Program-made: the position numbers and the translations under genes
In this document: piece by piece, positions 1 to 6,785 of the stretch
How positions within the stretch are numbered: position 1 is the first letter of the stretch
Layout of the letters: every line of letters starts with the position of its first letter
Source of the DNA: a bacterium Ga0077546
GTDB taxonomy: Bacteria > Cyanobacteriota > Vampirovibrionia > Obscuribacterales > Obscuribacteraceae
NCBI GenBank assembly: GCA_001464165.1
Contig: LNEX01000433.1
Span: 1 to 13,278 of the forward strand
DNA: 13,278 nucleotides
Direction: 5' to 3'
The notes under the pieces: model-generated
The model's database searches: none
What the model was told of the DNA's origin: nothing
What the model saw: only the letters and a program-made list of their open reading frames with translations

Positions 1-187
1 GATTGACGTAGTGGCCTTGGCTCAGTTCGCTAAGCCAGGTCGACAAGAGTTTACCGGAGAGCACATAGTGAGCAGAGTCCCAGATAATGCTACGAGTAAA
101 GTCAGGCAGCTCAAACGTGTTATACAGGGCAGCCAGTATCGGCAACAAGAAGACGACCAACTGAGTGATAACACTCTTAATTTTCAA
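1..187 (-). CDS. N-terminal fragment of an unidentified membrane protein (partial)
   Basis: An open frame reads leftward from a TTG codon at 187-185 to the window edge without a stop, giving 62 residues. An AAGGA Shine-Dalgarno sequence lies 6 bases before the TTG, and there is no ATG or GTG close upstream in this frame, so TTG is the best start. The protein begins with a short basic stretch (MKIK) followed by a hydrophobic segment at about residues 5-20, typical of a signal anchor or first membrane helix. A polar stretch containing DSAHYVLSGKLL follows. An acidic residue and tyrosine just after a first helix recall the first periplasmic loop of PMT/ArnT-type lipid-linked glycosyltransferases, but this is a weak resemblance and I do not assign a family. 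The opposite-strand ORF here has no protein-like features. Confidence is fair that the gene is real and low on function. Confidence 0.55.
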   Translation of the reverse strand, partial: MKIKSVITQLVVFLLPILAALYNTFELPDFTRSIIWDSAHYVLSGKLLSTWLSELSQGHYVN

Positions 188-198
188 TTTGCATCCTT

Positions 199-228
199 GA
201 AAGTATAGCCTGGGAAAGTATAGTCTGG
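199..228. repeat. 15-bp direct tandem duplication in the leader of the left-edge gene
   Basis: Two adjacent 15-base copies, 199-213 and 214-228, differ at one position (gaaagtatagcctgg and gaaagtatagtctgg). On the minus strand each contains TATACT, which resembles a -10 hexamer, so the duplication may double a promoter element for the leftward gene. I see no matching -35 at 16-18 bases for either copy. A better spaced minus-strand pair is TTGACC (297-292) with TAGCAT (274-269), 17 bases apart, but it is also imperfect. Confidence 0.6.
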
Positions 229-381
229 GCCCAGAGCTGCGATTTAGGCATATGTTTGAGACTTGGCAATGCTAGCTAGTTCGTCTTGCTAGGTCAAGAA
301 CGGTCAAGGGAGCATTAAGTAATTTCGCTGCCCGGCCAGTTCGGGTATAGTGAGCTAAGTATTAGTGATTCGAGGCTGTGT

Positions 382-756
382 ATGGAAAGAGTTACCAAAT
401 TGTTTGAGAACAACAAGGTGAAGATACTGGCCGGAGATCTTACTGCCGGTGACTGGGAATTCAAGATGGGTGTGCTTTGGGGTGGTTTTGACCAAGTCAA
501 CCTCGCCACTGATTTGAAATCAATGCAGATACAGACTGAAGAATCTGCCAAGAATCTAGCTCAGACCCTTGGTTGGGCTGTGGTTGGCAATATAGTGTTT
601 GGTCCACTGGGCTTAATTGCTGGTTTGGCCATGGGCGGTAATCGCAAACAAGTCTGTGCCATGTGCGAGCTCAAAGATGGCCGAAAGTTTTTGGCCATAA
701 TGGACTCAAAGATATATCAACAGATGATGGCTTTGACTATGACCAAGAGCACTTAG
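382..756 (+). CDS. small glycine-rich hydrophobic-hairpin protein, function unknown
   Basis: This gene encodes 124 residues. The ATG start is supported by GAGG at 372-375, 6 bases upstream. An N-terminal polar part of about 60 residues is followed by a glycine-rich hydrophobic segment at residues 64-86 (GW at 64-65, FGPLG at 73-77, AGLAMGG at 80-86). A short strand-like end follows, with CELKDGRKFLAIMD at 95-108. This arrangement (polar head, Gly-Pro-Gly hairpin, then a KDGRKF-type segment ending near a predicted helix) is seen in many small uncharacterised bacterial proteins. I recognise the style but know no established function. The hydrophobic stretch is long enough for one helix or a tight hairpin, so membrane association is possible. 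The gene stands alone: the left neighbour is divergent and fabH follows 101 bases later on the same strand. The minus-strand ORF overlapping its first half looks like a shadow. Confidence 0.75.
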   Translation: MERVTKLFENNKVKILAGDLTAGDWEFKMGVLWGGFDQVNLATDLKSMQIQTEESAKNLAQTLGWAVVGNIVFGPLGLIAGLAMGGNRKQVCAMCELKDGRKFLAIMDSKIYQQMMALTMTKST

Positions 757-857
757 CAATTATTAAAGTTAAGAAGGCCATTTGAGCGGCATTGCAAATA
801 GGTGAATCTGATCTCACCCAGAATGCGATTATCCGTCCCTAAATTCTTTTAGAATAG

Positions 858-1922
858 TTGCTGCGTTTGACTTATGCTCAACATCTGGAGTTAATCCTGA
901 ATAAAACAGCCATTGAAGAAGGCGGCAAGCTTCATCTTGCCCGTATCGCCGCAGTTGGAACCGCTGTTCCTACTAAGCTGCTCACCAACGCCGATCTAGA
1001 AAAGATGGTAGATACGAGCGACCAGTGGATTGTGGAGCGCACCGGTATCAAGCAGCGGCATATTGTTGATAAAGGCGTAACCTGTTCTGACTTGGCTGCC
1101 GAGGCGGCCAAGAAGGCCCTTGCCATTGCGGGAGTTGATGCTAGTGAGGTCGACTTGATTATTGTCGGCACTGTCACTCCTGACATGATGTTGCCAGCTA
1201 CAGCTTGTTTAGTTCAAGATAAGATCGGTGCAAAGAATGCCTGGGGTTTTGATCTTTCTATTGCCTGTTCTGGCTTCCTTTATGCCATGCAGGTGGGGGT
1301 GCAGTTCGTTGCTACTGGTGCCCATAAAAATGTTCTGGCCATCGGCATGGATGTAATGTCATCGATCATTGACTATAGTGATCGTCAAACTTGCATAATT
1401 TTTGGAGATGGTGGTGGTGCTGCATTGATTCAGCAGTCGCCTTCAAAAGAAGAAGGTTATTTTATTGACTTCTTGCACGAAGTTGATGGCTCTGGCGGCG
1501 ACTATCTTTGCATGCCAGGCGGCGGCAGTCAGTTTCCGGCTTCTGCACAAACCGTTGCCGATAAAATGCACTTTGTTAAACAAGATGGGCCGGTGGTCTT
1601 CAAGTTTGCTTCAAAACGCATGCCTGAACTATGCGCTCGGTTGCTTGCTCGCAACGGCCTGACTGGTGCAGATATTGACCTTTTCATTCCCCACCAGGCA
1701 AATTTGCGCATTATCAAAGCGGCAGTTGATCGTCTTGGTATGTCAATGGACAAAGTTATAGTCAATATTGATGAGTACGGAAATACCACTGCTGGAACTT
1801 TGCCCTTAGCAATTGGTACTGCTTTGAATCAAGGTCGCTTGAAGAAGGGCGACTTAGTTTTGTTTGCAGCCATGGGAGCTGGACTTAGTGCTGGCGCTTG
1901 TTTGATGCGTTGGGGCTACTAA
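858..1922 (+). CDS. fabH: beta-ketoacyl-ACP synthase III (FabH)
   Basis: FabH condenses an acyl-CoA primer (usually acetyl-CoA) with malonyl-ACP, the first step of type II fatty-acid synthesis in the cytoplasm. Counting from the TTG at 858 (354 residues), the thiolase-fold Cys-His-Asn triad is complete: Cys137 in DLSIACSGF, His279 in IPHQAN and Asn309 in YGNTTAG. Other family hallmarks are DTSDQWIVERTGI at 52-64, FGDGGGAAL at 182-190 and the glycine-rich end GAGLSAG. Most FabH proteins have about 315-330 residues; the excess lies before ARIAAVG, about 27 residues instead of a few, so the start is doubtful. TTG at 858 has no clear ribosome site. CTG at 897 has GGAG 6 bases upstream and would give 341 residues, but CTG starts are rare. 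No ATG is available. The gene converges with the kinase gene downstream. The function is secure; the first 20 or so residues are not. Confidence 0.95.
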   Translation: MLRLTYAQHLELILNKTAIEEGGKLHLARIAAVGTAVPTKLLTNADLEKMVDTSDQWIVERTGIKQRHIVDKGVTCSDLAAEAAKKALAIAGVDASEVDLIIVGTVTPDMMLPATACLVQDKIGAKNAWGFDLSIACSGFLYAMQVGVQFVATGAHKNVLAIGMDVMSSIIDYSDRQTCIIFGDGGGAALIQQSPSKEEGYFIDFLHEVDGSGGDYLCMPGGGSQFPASAQTVADKMHFVKQDGPVVFKFASKRMPELCARLLARNGLTGADIDLFIPHQANLRIIKAAVDRLGMSMDKVIVNIDEYGNTTAGTLPLAIGTALNQGRLKKGDLVLFAAMGAGLSAGACLMRWGY

Positions 1923-1926
1923 AAAG

Positions 1927-1974
1927 AGATTCTAAATTCTAATTTCTAGAATCTAGTTGCGAAATCTAGTTGCG
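1927..1974. terminator. inverted repeat and tandem duplication between convergent genes (possible terminator)
   Basis: Between fabH and the converging kinase gene, AGATTCTA (1927-1934) pairs with TAGAATCT (1947-1954) across a 12-base loop. The stem is AT-rich and no clear T-run follows on either strand, so it would be a weak terminator. The interval 1930-1950 is also three heptads of TTCTAAA/TTCTAAT/TTCTAGA. Right after it, AATCTAGTTGCG occurs twice (1950-1961 and 1963-1974, period 13). The second copy overlaps the last codons and stop of the kinase gene. Confidence 0.4.
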
Positions 1975-4809
1975 CTTTGTAGAGCCATCTAACAGTTGTG
2001 GTAATTTCTTTGTTCGAAGTTTCATTAGCCGCAGAATTTCTTCGGTTTCAAATGGCTTTTTGACCCAATCAACAAGTTCCGGGCGATGTACTCGATCTAT
2101 ATTGGTTTCGGCTCCGCTAAGTACAATCACTGGGATGGCTTCGGCTGAGTAATGCTCATGCAACCAATTGACGAAATCAAGTCCATTGCCATCGGGCAGA
2201 TTGATATCGGCAAACAGGAGATCTGGGCGCTGGGTTTCGGCTAGGGTGTGGGCTTCGGCAATGTTAGCAGCGCGCGCACAGTGATAGCCTGTACGAGTAA
2301 TTAGAGTCTTGAGAATGAGCGCAATTGAATCGCTGTCTTCCATTAATAAAATTGAGGCAGGCTCTGCTTCGCCTTGTTCTCTAAGGCTTTCAATATTCTC
2401 AGGAGTCTCAAGAGTCTCAAGAGTTTTAGGTGCTTCAAGGGCAGGTACCTCAAACCAAAATGTTGCTCCTTCACCGAATGTGCTTTCTGCTCCGATACTT
2501 CCGCCAAGCTTGTCGACAATAGCTTTTGAAATGGCTAAACCTAGTCCTGAGCCAGTGTTGAATTCGTTTTCAACACAGCTTAATTGCTGAAAGAGACCAA
2601 ATAAACCTTGCATGTGTTCTTCTGCGATACCAGGTCCTTGGTCAATGACATTGATTTTGACATTGTCACCGCTGCTAGTGCAGCAGATGCGAACCGCCTT
2701 TCCTCTCGGTGTATATTTGATAGCGTTTGAAATCAGGTTGGTCAATACCTGCACTAGGCGATCTCGATCTCCGACAATATTGCGTCCGTTAGATTCTAAG
2801 TTGAAAGATATAGTTACTCCACGCTCTTCGGCGAAAGCTCTGATAGAGTCTATAGTGGTTTCTATCAAATCACTAGGCCTGATATGTTCGATTTTCATTT
2901 CTAGCTTGTTAGCTTCTAGTCTGCGAATATCTAGAATGTCGTTGATCAGTCGAATCAAACGGTCACTGTTGCTTCTGGCGATGCTGACATATTCCATGGT
3001 TTCGGCACTGATTTCGCCGGTAAGTCCTCCTTCGATTAAGCCGAGGGCCGCTCTAATTGATGTCAGCGGGGTGCGCAATTCGTGGGAGACAGTGGAATAA
3101 AATTCACTGACTCGACGCTCTACTTCTTTCTTTTCTGTGATATCATGGGCGATACCATAGAGGCGGTCGCATCTTCCAGTCTTATCTAAAACTGGAAACA
3201 GTCGAGACCAGATCCAACGAATTTCCTTCTCTTTAGTCTCAATGCGAAATTCTAGGTCAAAACCTTGACCACCTGGGTTCTGTATATCGGCATCAACAAT
3301 TAGCCCCTGCAATGTTTTTCTTACTCTGGGTCTGTCTTCTTCAACTATCGGGTTGAAAAATACCTCTTTATTTTTGTAGAGTTGATCGCACTGTTCTAGC
3401 CATAATTCTTCGAAAGCTGGGCTGGCGTATATGAAATCGTCGGTGCTTGCCGATATGATCCAGAATACCTCTCGAATATTTTCAGCCAGCTGGCGAAACA
3501 TCGATTCACTATCGAGTAGGCGTTGTTCATACTCATGTCGAGCTTGTTCTGCTGCCTTGAGTTCTGAAATATCTCGGTGTGAGCCGGCCATTCTGATTGC
3601 ACGGCCTTGAGCATTCCAAATTGCTTGCCCGCGGGCGCATATCCACTTGTAATCACCGCTTTTGGTGCGGCAGCGCATTTCGGCTTCGTAAGGCTGTCTG
3701 GTGTCAATATGCCTTTGTACCTTCGCCAATACTTGTTGATAGTCGTCTGGGTGGCAGAGGGTGCGGAATGTATCAAAATGGTTGGCCAGTTCATTTTCTT
3801 CAAAGCCTAGCTGGGATTTGTAGCGAGGTGAATAGAATACTTCGTTAGTGACAAGGTCCCAGTCCCATATGCCATCGTTTGATCCAGTAATAGCTACGTA
3901 GTAGCGCTCTTGGCTCTTAAGGTAGGCTTCGTTGGCTTCTATGCGATCGACAAAGTGACCGATTTGATAGCCGATTGACTCGAGGGTGGTTACCAGTTCG
4001 CTACTTATTGGTGTTGCCCTGGTAGAAAGAAGGCTGATCACCCCCCATATTCGGTTGCCGATACATATAGGAAAAGCAACAACTGCAGGATAGGTTTTGC
4101 GTATTCGCGAAGCTGGTTCGTTGAAGCAAGTGTCGTATTGCTCGAGGTCGGTATATACTTTGCCCTTGCCATTGAACCAAATTGTAGAGGGGAAGCCCGC
4201 TGCGACCGAAAGCGGAACGTTGACTGAACGAGCAATCAAGTATTCATGTTTGTCTTGGTCACTAATAATTTTGTGAACCAGGCGAGACATGCGATTGGCT
4301 CGTTGATCAATACGCCAGACTATGCCAATCTCAAATGAAAGCAAGGTGCAGAGCGTGGTGCAAATTTGTTCTAATGCATCAACAATTGCAGTGGCACCAA
4401 TTAACACTTTGGTAATGTCAAATTGAGCACTCGCCTGGCTTTGTTTGAGCCAGCTGGTGGTTACATCACGTATGAAAAAATTGTATTGATGTGGTTCTCT
4501 TTGACTGTTCAAAGAAACATTGGCGTCGATAATAACGTGTCGTAAGTTGCCGTTAGGGGTTTTGAGAATGGCAGCAAATTCTTTCAGAATGCCAGCCGAT
4601 TTAAGCTGAGCAAAGGCCTGCAAGCTTTGACTCTCGCTAGAAAAATATTGAGCTAGGTTTTGTCCGTTACTTATATTACTTGCATTACTTGCTTGCAGCA
4701 ATTCTAAGGCGGCTTGATTGACTCGTATAATGACGCCCCTGCTGTCGGTTTGTAGCAGAGCGATTGGTGCGTTTTCGAGAAAGTCTGGGGGCGGAGGTAT
4801 ATCAATCAC
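1966..4809 (-). CDS. PAS-GAF-PAS-PAS hybrid sensor histidine kinase with C-terminal receiver
   Basis: This 947-residue protein has no membrane segment, so it should sense a cytoplasmic signal. Domains in order are a PAS (about 8-118), a GAF (about 135-290), two PAS_3-type domains (about 303-418 and 432-560) with their PAC motifs (GSHRDISELK, GIAHDITEKK), HisKA (565-635), HATPase_c (680-790) and a receiver (818-935). The phospho-accepting His576 lies in VSHELRTPL. The ATP-binding boxes are Asn695 (NLISNAIKYT), DQGPGIA at 723-729 and GSGLGLAI at 753-760. The receiver has acidic Glu824-Asp825, phospho-acceptor Asp868, Ser898 and Lys918 before Pro919. All key residues are present, so kinase and phosphotransfer activity is expected. 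The start is a GTG overlapping the upstream receiver gene by 8 bases, which suggests translational coupling. A 9-bp tandem duplication at 2403-2420 encodes LETLET in the linker before the receiver. The signal sensed cannot be read from the sequence. Confidence 0.93.
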   Translation of the reverse strand: MIDIPPPPDFLENAPIALLQTDSRGVIIRVNQAALELLQASNASNISNGQNLAQYFSSESQSLQAFAQLKSAGILKEFAAILKTPNGNLRHVIIDANVSLNSQREPHQYNFFIRDVTTSWLKQSQASAQFDITKVLIGATAIVDALEQICTTLCTLLSFEIGIVWRIDQRANRMSRLVHKIISDQDKHEYLIARSVNVPLSVAAGFPSTIWFNGKGKVYTDLEQYDTCFNEPASRIRKTYPAVVAFPICIGNRIWGVISLLSTRATPISSELVTTLESIGYQIGHFVDRIEANEAYLKSQERYYVAITGSNDGIWDWDLVTNEVFYSPRYKSQLGFEENELANHFDTFRTLCHPDDYQQVLAKVQRHIDTRQPYEAEMRCRTKSGDYKWICARGQAIWNAQGRAIRMAGSHRDISELKAAEQARHEYEQRLLDSESMFRQLAENIREVFWIISASTDDFIYASPAFEELWLEQCDQLYKNKEVFFNPIVEEDRPRVRKTLQGLIVDADIQNPGGQGFDLEFRIETKEKEIRWIWSRLFPVLDKTGRCDRLYGIAHDITEKKEVERRVSEFYSTVSHELRTPLTSIRAALGLIEGGLTGEISAETMEYVSIARSNSDRLIRLINDILDIRRLEANKLEMKIEHIRPSDLIETTIDSIRAFAEERGVTISFNLESNGRNIVGDRDRLVQVLTNLISNAIKYTPRGKAVRICCTSSGDNVKINVIDQGPGIAEEHMQGLFGLFQQLSCVENEFNTGSGLGLAISKAIVDKLGGSIGAESTFGEGATFWFEVPALEAPKTLETLETPENIESLREQGEAEPASILLMEDSDSIALILKTLITRTGYHCARAANIAEAHTLAETQRPDLLFADINLPDGNGLDFVNWLHEHYSAEAIPVIVLSGAETNIDRVHRPELVDWVKKPFETEEILRLMKLRTKKLPQLLDGSTKRN

Positions 4810-5218
4810 TGACTGCTACTCGCTTATTTTCGCCGCTCGGTGAATATTGCTCTAGCAGACGTTTGATTTGGTGTGGTAGTTTGATTGGGTCAAAAGGTTT
4901 AGAAATTACACCAGCAATGGCTAAATGTCGGTACTGATTCATCTCATGATTTTGCACCCTGGCTGTAATCAATATTATTGGTATCTGGCGCCATTGCTCC
5001 CTTTTCTTGATTTCATTAATGGTAGTAAGACCATCCATTTGTGGCATGGAGACATCCATCAAAATGAGATCAGGTCTGTGTTCTTCCAGGTATGACAGAG
5101 CCGCTAGGCCTGAGTCGGCTGTGTCGACTTGCCAATTGCACAGCGACGTGAGCGTTTTGGACACCAGCTTTCTTAGGTCGGCATTGTCGTCGACAAGTAG
5201 TACGTTTGAGCTGTACAT
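4802..5218 (-). CDS. single-domain response regulator (CheY-like receiver)
   Basis: This is a stand-alone receiver domain with no output domain. Counting from the ATG at 5218-5216 (138 residues), the acidic pair Asp10-Asp11 lies in VLLVDDN, the phospho-acceptor Asp55 in LILMDVSMP, Thr85 in ILITA, and the conserved Lys107 in SKPFD. The active site is complete. An in-frame TTG at 5233 with AGG 5 bases upstream would add MENPI and is a real alternative; I prefer the ATG because five residues before the first strand is usual. A hydrophilic tail of about 15 residues follows the last helix. It is the first gene of the operon and its last 8 bases overlap the hybrid kinase gene, so the two are very likely partners. 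With no DNA-binding part it would act as a relay or by protein contact. Confidence 0.93.
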   Translation of the reverse strand: MYSSNVLLVDDNADLRKLVSKTLTSLCNWQVDTADSGLAALSYLEEHRPDLILMDVSMPQMDGLTTINEIKKREQWRQIPIILITARVQNHEMNQYRHLAIAGVISKPFDPIKLPHQIKRLLEQYSPSGENKRVAVSD

Positions 5219-5369
5219 AATTGGATTTTCCAAATTTGCCTAAATCAACAGTTAGTATCTACTTGCCCAAAAGAACTTCTATTCTTGCGCTTCTAATGTT
5301 TTTTGCGGTACTCGAAATTGACAGTGCGGCATATCTACGATTGTGTAGTGTGATGATTTGTGGAAAGAG
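5219..5369. promoter_or_regulatory. divergent intergenic region between the signalling operon and the DUF4253 gene
   Basis: About 150 bases separate the leftward receiver gene and the rightward DUF4253 gene, so promoters for both should lie here. On the plus strand TTGACA at 5318-5323 is a perfect -35 match, but the hexamer 17 bases on (TTGTGT, 5341-5346) is a poor -10. On the minus strand GATACT (5253-5248) is -10-like without a good -35. No operator palindrome stands out. The assignment rests mainly on gene orientation. Confidence 0.35.
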
Positions 5370-6497
5370 ATGGAGAATTTGGTCAAGCGCAGTCAGTTAA
5401 ACTTGGTGCAGTCGGCCGTAGACCTAGGCACATTGAGGCAAGTCATTGGAGCAGCGCAAATTCGCTTCGATGACCTTAGAGCGCTGCCAATAGGTGGCTA
5501 CATTGGTCTTTTTGTTTTTCGCAAATTTAAGGACCTGAAAGTTTCTGGTTGGCTTCGGCTTAATCAGCTTCTGGTTTTTAGCAACGGTTTAGACCAAGCC
5601 CAGGAGTTTTATAGTGATTATTCGCAAGATTTTTGGCAGAATCCACTTTTAGATTGCCATGCCGACCGTGACAATATATTTGCACCAACTGTAGCTCCGG
5701 CAGAGGCTCATCTAGCTCTTGGCCCTGAATTTATCGAGCCCTCTGAAGTTGAGTTGCGGGGTAAGTTGAGGCAGGCGCTTGAGAGCATTGCTAGCACGCA
5801 TTCTTCAACTGTTAGCATTGGCACAGAAAAACATGATGGGCTTGGCTATGCTTCAGTGATGCGCTTTTTGGCTGGTGGCGACTGTGCCCTATCTGCTAAT
5901 GCCTTTGAGGAAGCTGCGCTCAAGTTAGAGCAGTTAGAGCGTATCGAGCTAGTTCCCCGGCTTGCTCTGCTGCGCGCTGCTCACAAAGTGCCAACGGTCA
6001 GCGACTATCAAGCTGCCGCCGCTGAAATTGACCTTGAAGCCTGGCTAGAGGTGCGTCAAGATGCGGCCATAGAACTTGAATCGCAAGCTGAGCCAGATAA
6101 TAGCAGCTCGCAGAAACACCTAATAGCGGCGACTCGTGCTCAGCAGCTCATTGATAGTGGGCAATATCTATTGCTCGTGCCAGTGGTTGATGCCGACCTA
6201 GCTCCGGCCTTCTTTCACATGGGCGGTGTTAACGACATGCCGCCTGCTCATGTGCATCTAGCTCTAATGCGGCGTTGGGCTGAGCTTTATGGTGTTAAAC
6301 CGAAAGTCTTAGGGCTAGGGCCTGACTCACTTTATGTTTATGTAGCAAAACCAGTTTCCAGCGGTGAAATAGCCACTAGGTTAGCTATTGAGCATTTTCG
6401 CTATTGCCCTGATAGCGTTTTGCAGACTTTGGGTTCGGTTGGTCGTCTCGCCAGCGAAATTAGTGGCTGTGACCTGTGGCAATTCTGGTGGGAATGA
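5370..6497 (+). CDS. DUF4253 domain-containing protein with an unrecognised N-terminal region
   Basis: The ATG at 5370 has GGA 5 bases upstream within GGAAAGAG and gives 375 residues; an in-frame TTG at 5358 would add four. Residues from about 265 to 375 match the DUF4253 pattern: HMGGVND (283-289), a helix with RRWAELYG (301-308), a strand segment, EHFRYCPD (341-348) and the terminal LWQFWWE. Family members known to me usually have GGWN where this protein has GGVND. The first 240 residues are soluble, with no signal peptide or membrane helix. They include FWQNPLLDCHADRDNIFAP at about 88-106 and a Glu/Ala-rich helical middle (180-240). I do not recognise this part; it may be a diverged relative of a second domain. 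DUF4253 has no established biochemical role that I can state. The neighbours are a divergent signalling operon and a convergent small ORF, which give no functional hint. Confidence 0.82.
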   Translation: MENLVKRSQLNLVQSAVDLGTLRQVIGAAQIRFDDLRALPIGGYIGLFVFRKFKDLKVSGWLRLNQLLVFSNGLDQAQEFYSDYSQDFWQNPLLDCHADRDNIFAPTVAPAEAHLALGPEFIEPSEVELRGKLRQALESIASTHSSTVSIGTEKHDGLGYASVMRFLAGGDCALSANAFEEAALKLEQLERIELVPRLALLRAAHKVPTVSDYQAAAAEIDLEAWLEVRQDAAIELESQAEPDNSSSQKHLIAATRAQQLIDSGQYLLLVPVVDADLAPAFFHMGGVNDMPPAHVHLALMRRWAELYGVKPKVLGLGPDSLYVYVAKPVSSGEIATRLAIEHFRYCPDSVLQTLGSVGRLASEISGCDLWQFWWE

Positions 6498-6507
6498 AAC
6501 GCTAATG

Positions 6508-6543
6508 ATTGTGACTGTGGCACAGATTATGACTGTGGCACAG
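6508..6543. repeat. 18-bp tandem duplication containing two CTGTGGCACAG palindromes
   Basis: Two adjacent 18-base copies (6508-6525 and 6526-6543) differ at one base. Each contains CTGTG-G-CACAG (6515-6525 and 6533-6543), an interrupted palindrome, and the two copies can also pair with each other around a 7-base loop. The right copy covers the final codons and stop of the leftward 53-residue ORF; the left copy lies between that stop and the end of the DUF4253 gene. It could be a hairpin between convergent genes, a protein-binding site, or a simple slippage duplication. No T-run is present, so I do not call it a terminator. Confidence 0.7.
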
Positions 6544-6688
6544 CTTTCTGGTAGTTCTGCCAGGTAGCATCAATTGTTTTCCTTAGTTCTTTGTCGTATG
6601 AGGCAGCTCTTCTTAACTTTTGGAAGCTGAGCTTTAGTTCTTCAGCAATTGCTCGATCGAGTTCGTCTACTAAGTGTGCTTGTTCCAT
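6527..6688 (-). CDS. small charged helical protein, 53 residues, unknown
   Basis: The frame runs from ATG at 6688-6686 to TAA at 6529-6527. GAAGG lies about 10 bases before the ATG, and an in-frame TAA two codons upstream fixes the start. The protein is highly charged with no hydrophobic segment. Its pattern (EQAHLVDELDRAIAEELK, FQKLRRAASYDKELRK) suggests one or two amphipathic helices, possibly a coiled coil. I recognise no family. It lies 97 bases downstream of the broken protease gene on the same strand, which may once have formed an operon with it, and it converges with the DUF4253 gene. The 3' end lies in an 18-bp tandem duplication, so the last residues (VPQS) repeat in the sequence after the stop. 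The protein-like composition favours a real gene, but the length makes this uncertain. Confidence 0.5.
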   Translation of the reverse strand: MEQAHLVDELDRAIAEELKLSFQKLRRAASYDKELRKTIDATWQNYQKAVPQS

Positions 6689-6785
6689 TGCTTATTTACC
6701 TTCGCCTTCGTCTTCGCCGTCGATTTATGTTGCCGCCGGGCATTCATAGAAGATAAGACAACGGGTGTGAAAAAATCGTGAAAAA

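Noticed and set aside
315..551. 78-residue minus-strand ORF overlapping the 124-residue gene
   Set aside because: It lies antisense to a frame with better protein-like composition and a good ribosome site; its own sequence shows no motif.
2612..3100. 162-residue plus-strand ORF
   Set aside because: It is entirely antisense to the histidine-kinase core of the hybrid kinase, whose motifs fix the coding strand.
6498..6526. Intrinsic terminator after the DUF4253 gene
   Set aside because: The CTGTGGCACAG palindromes can fold but no T-run follows on either strand.
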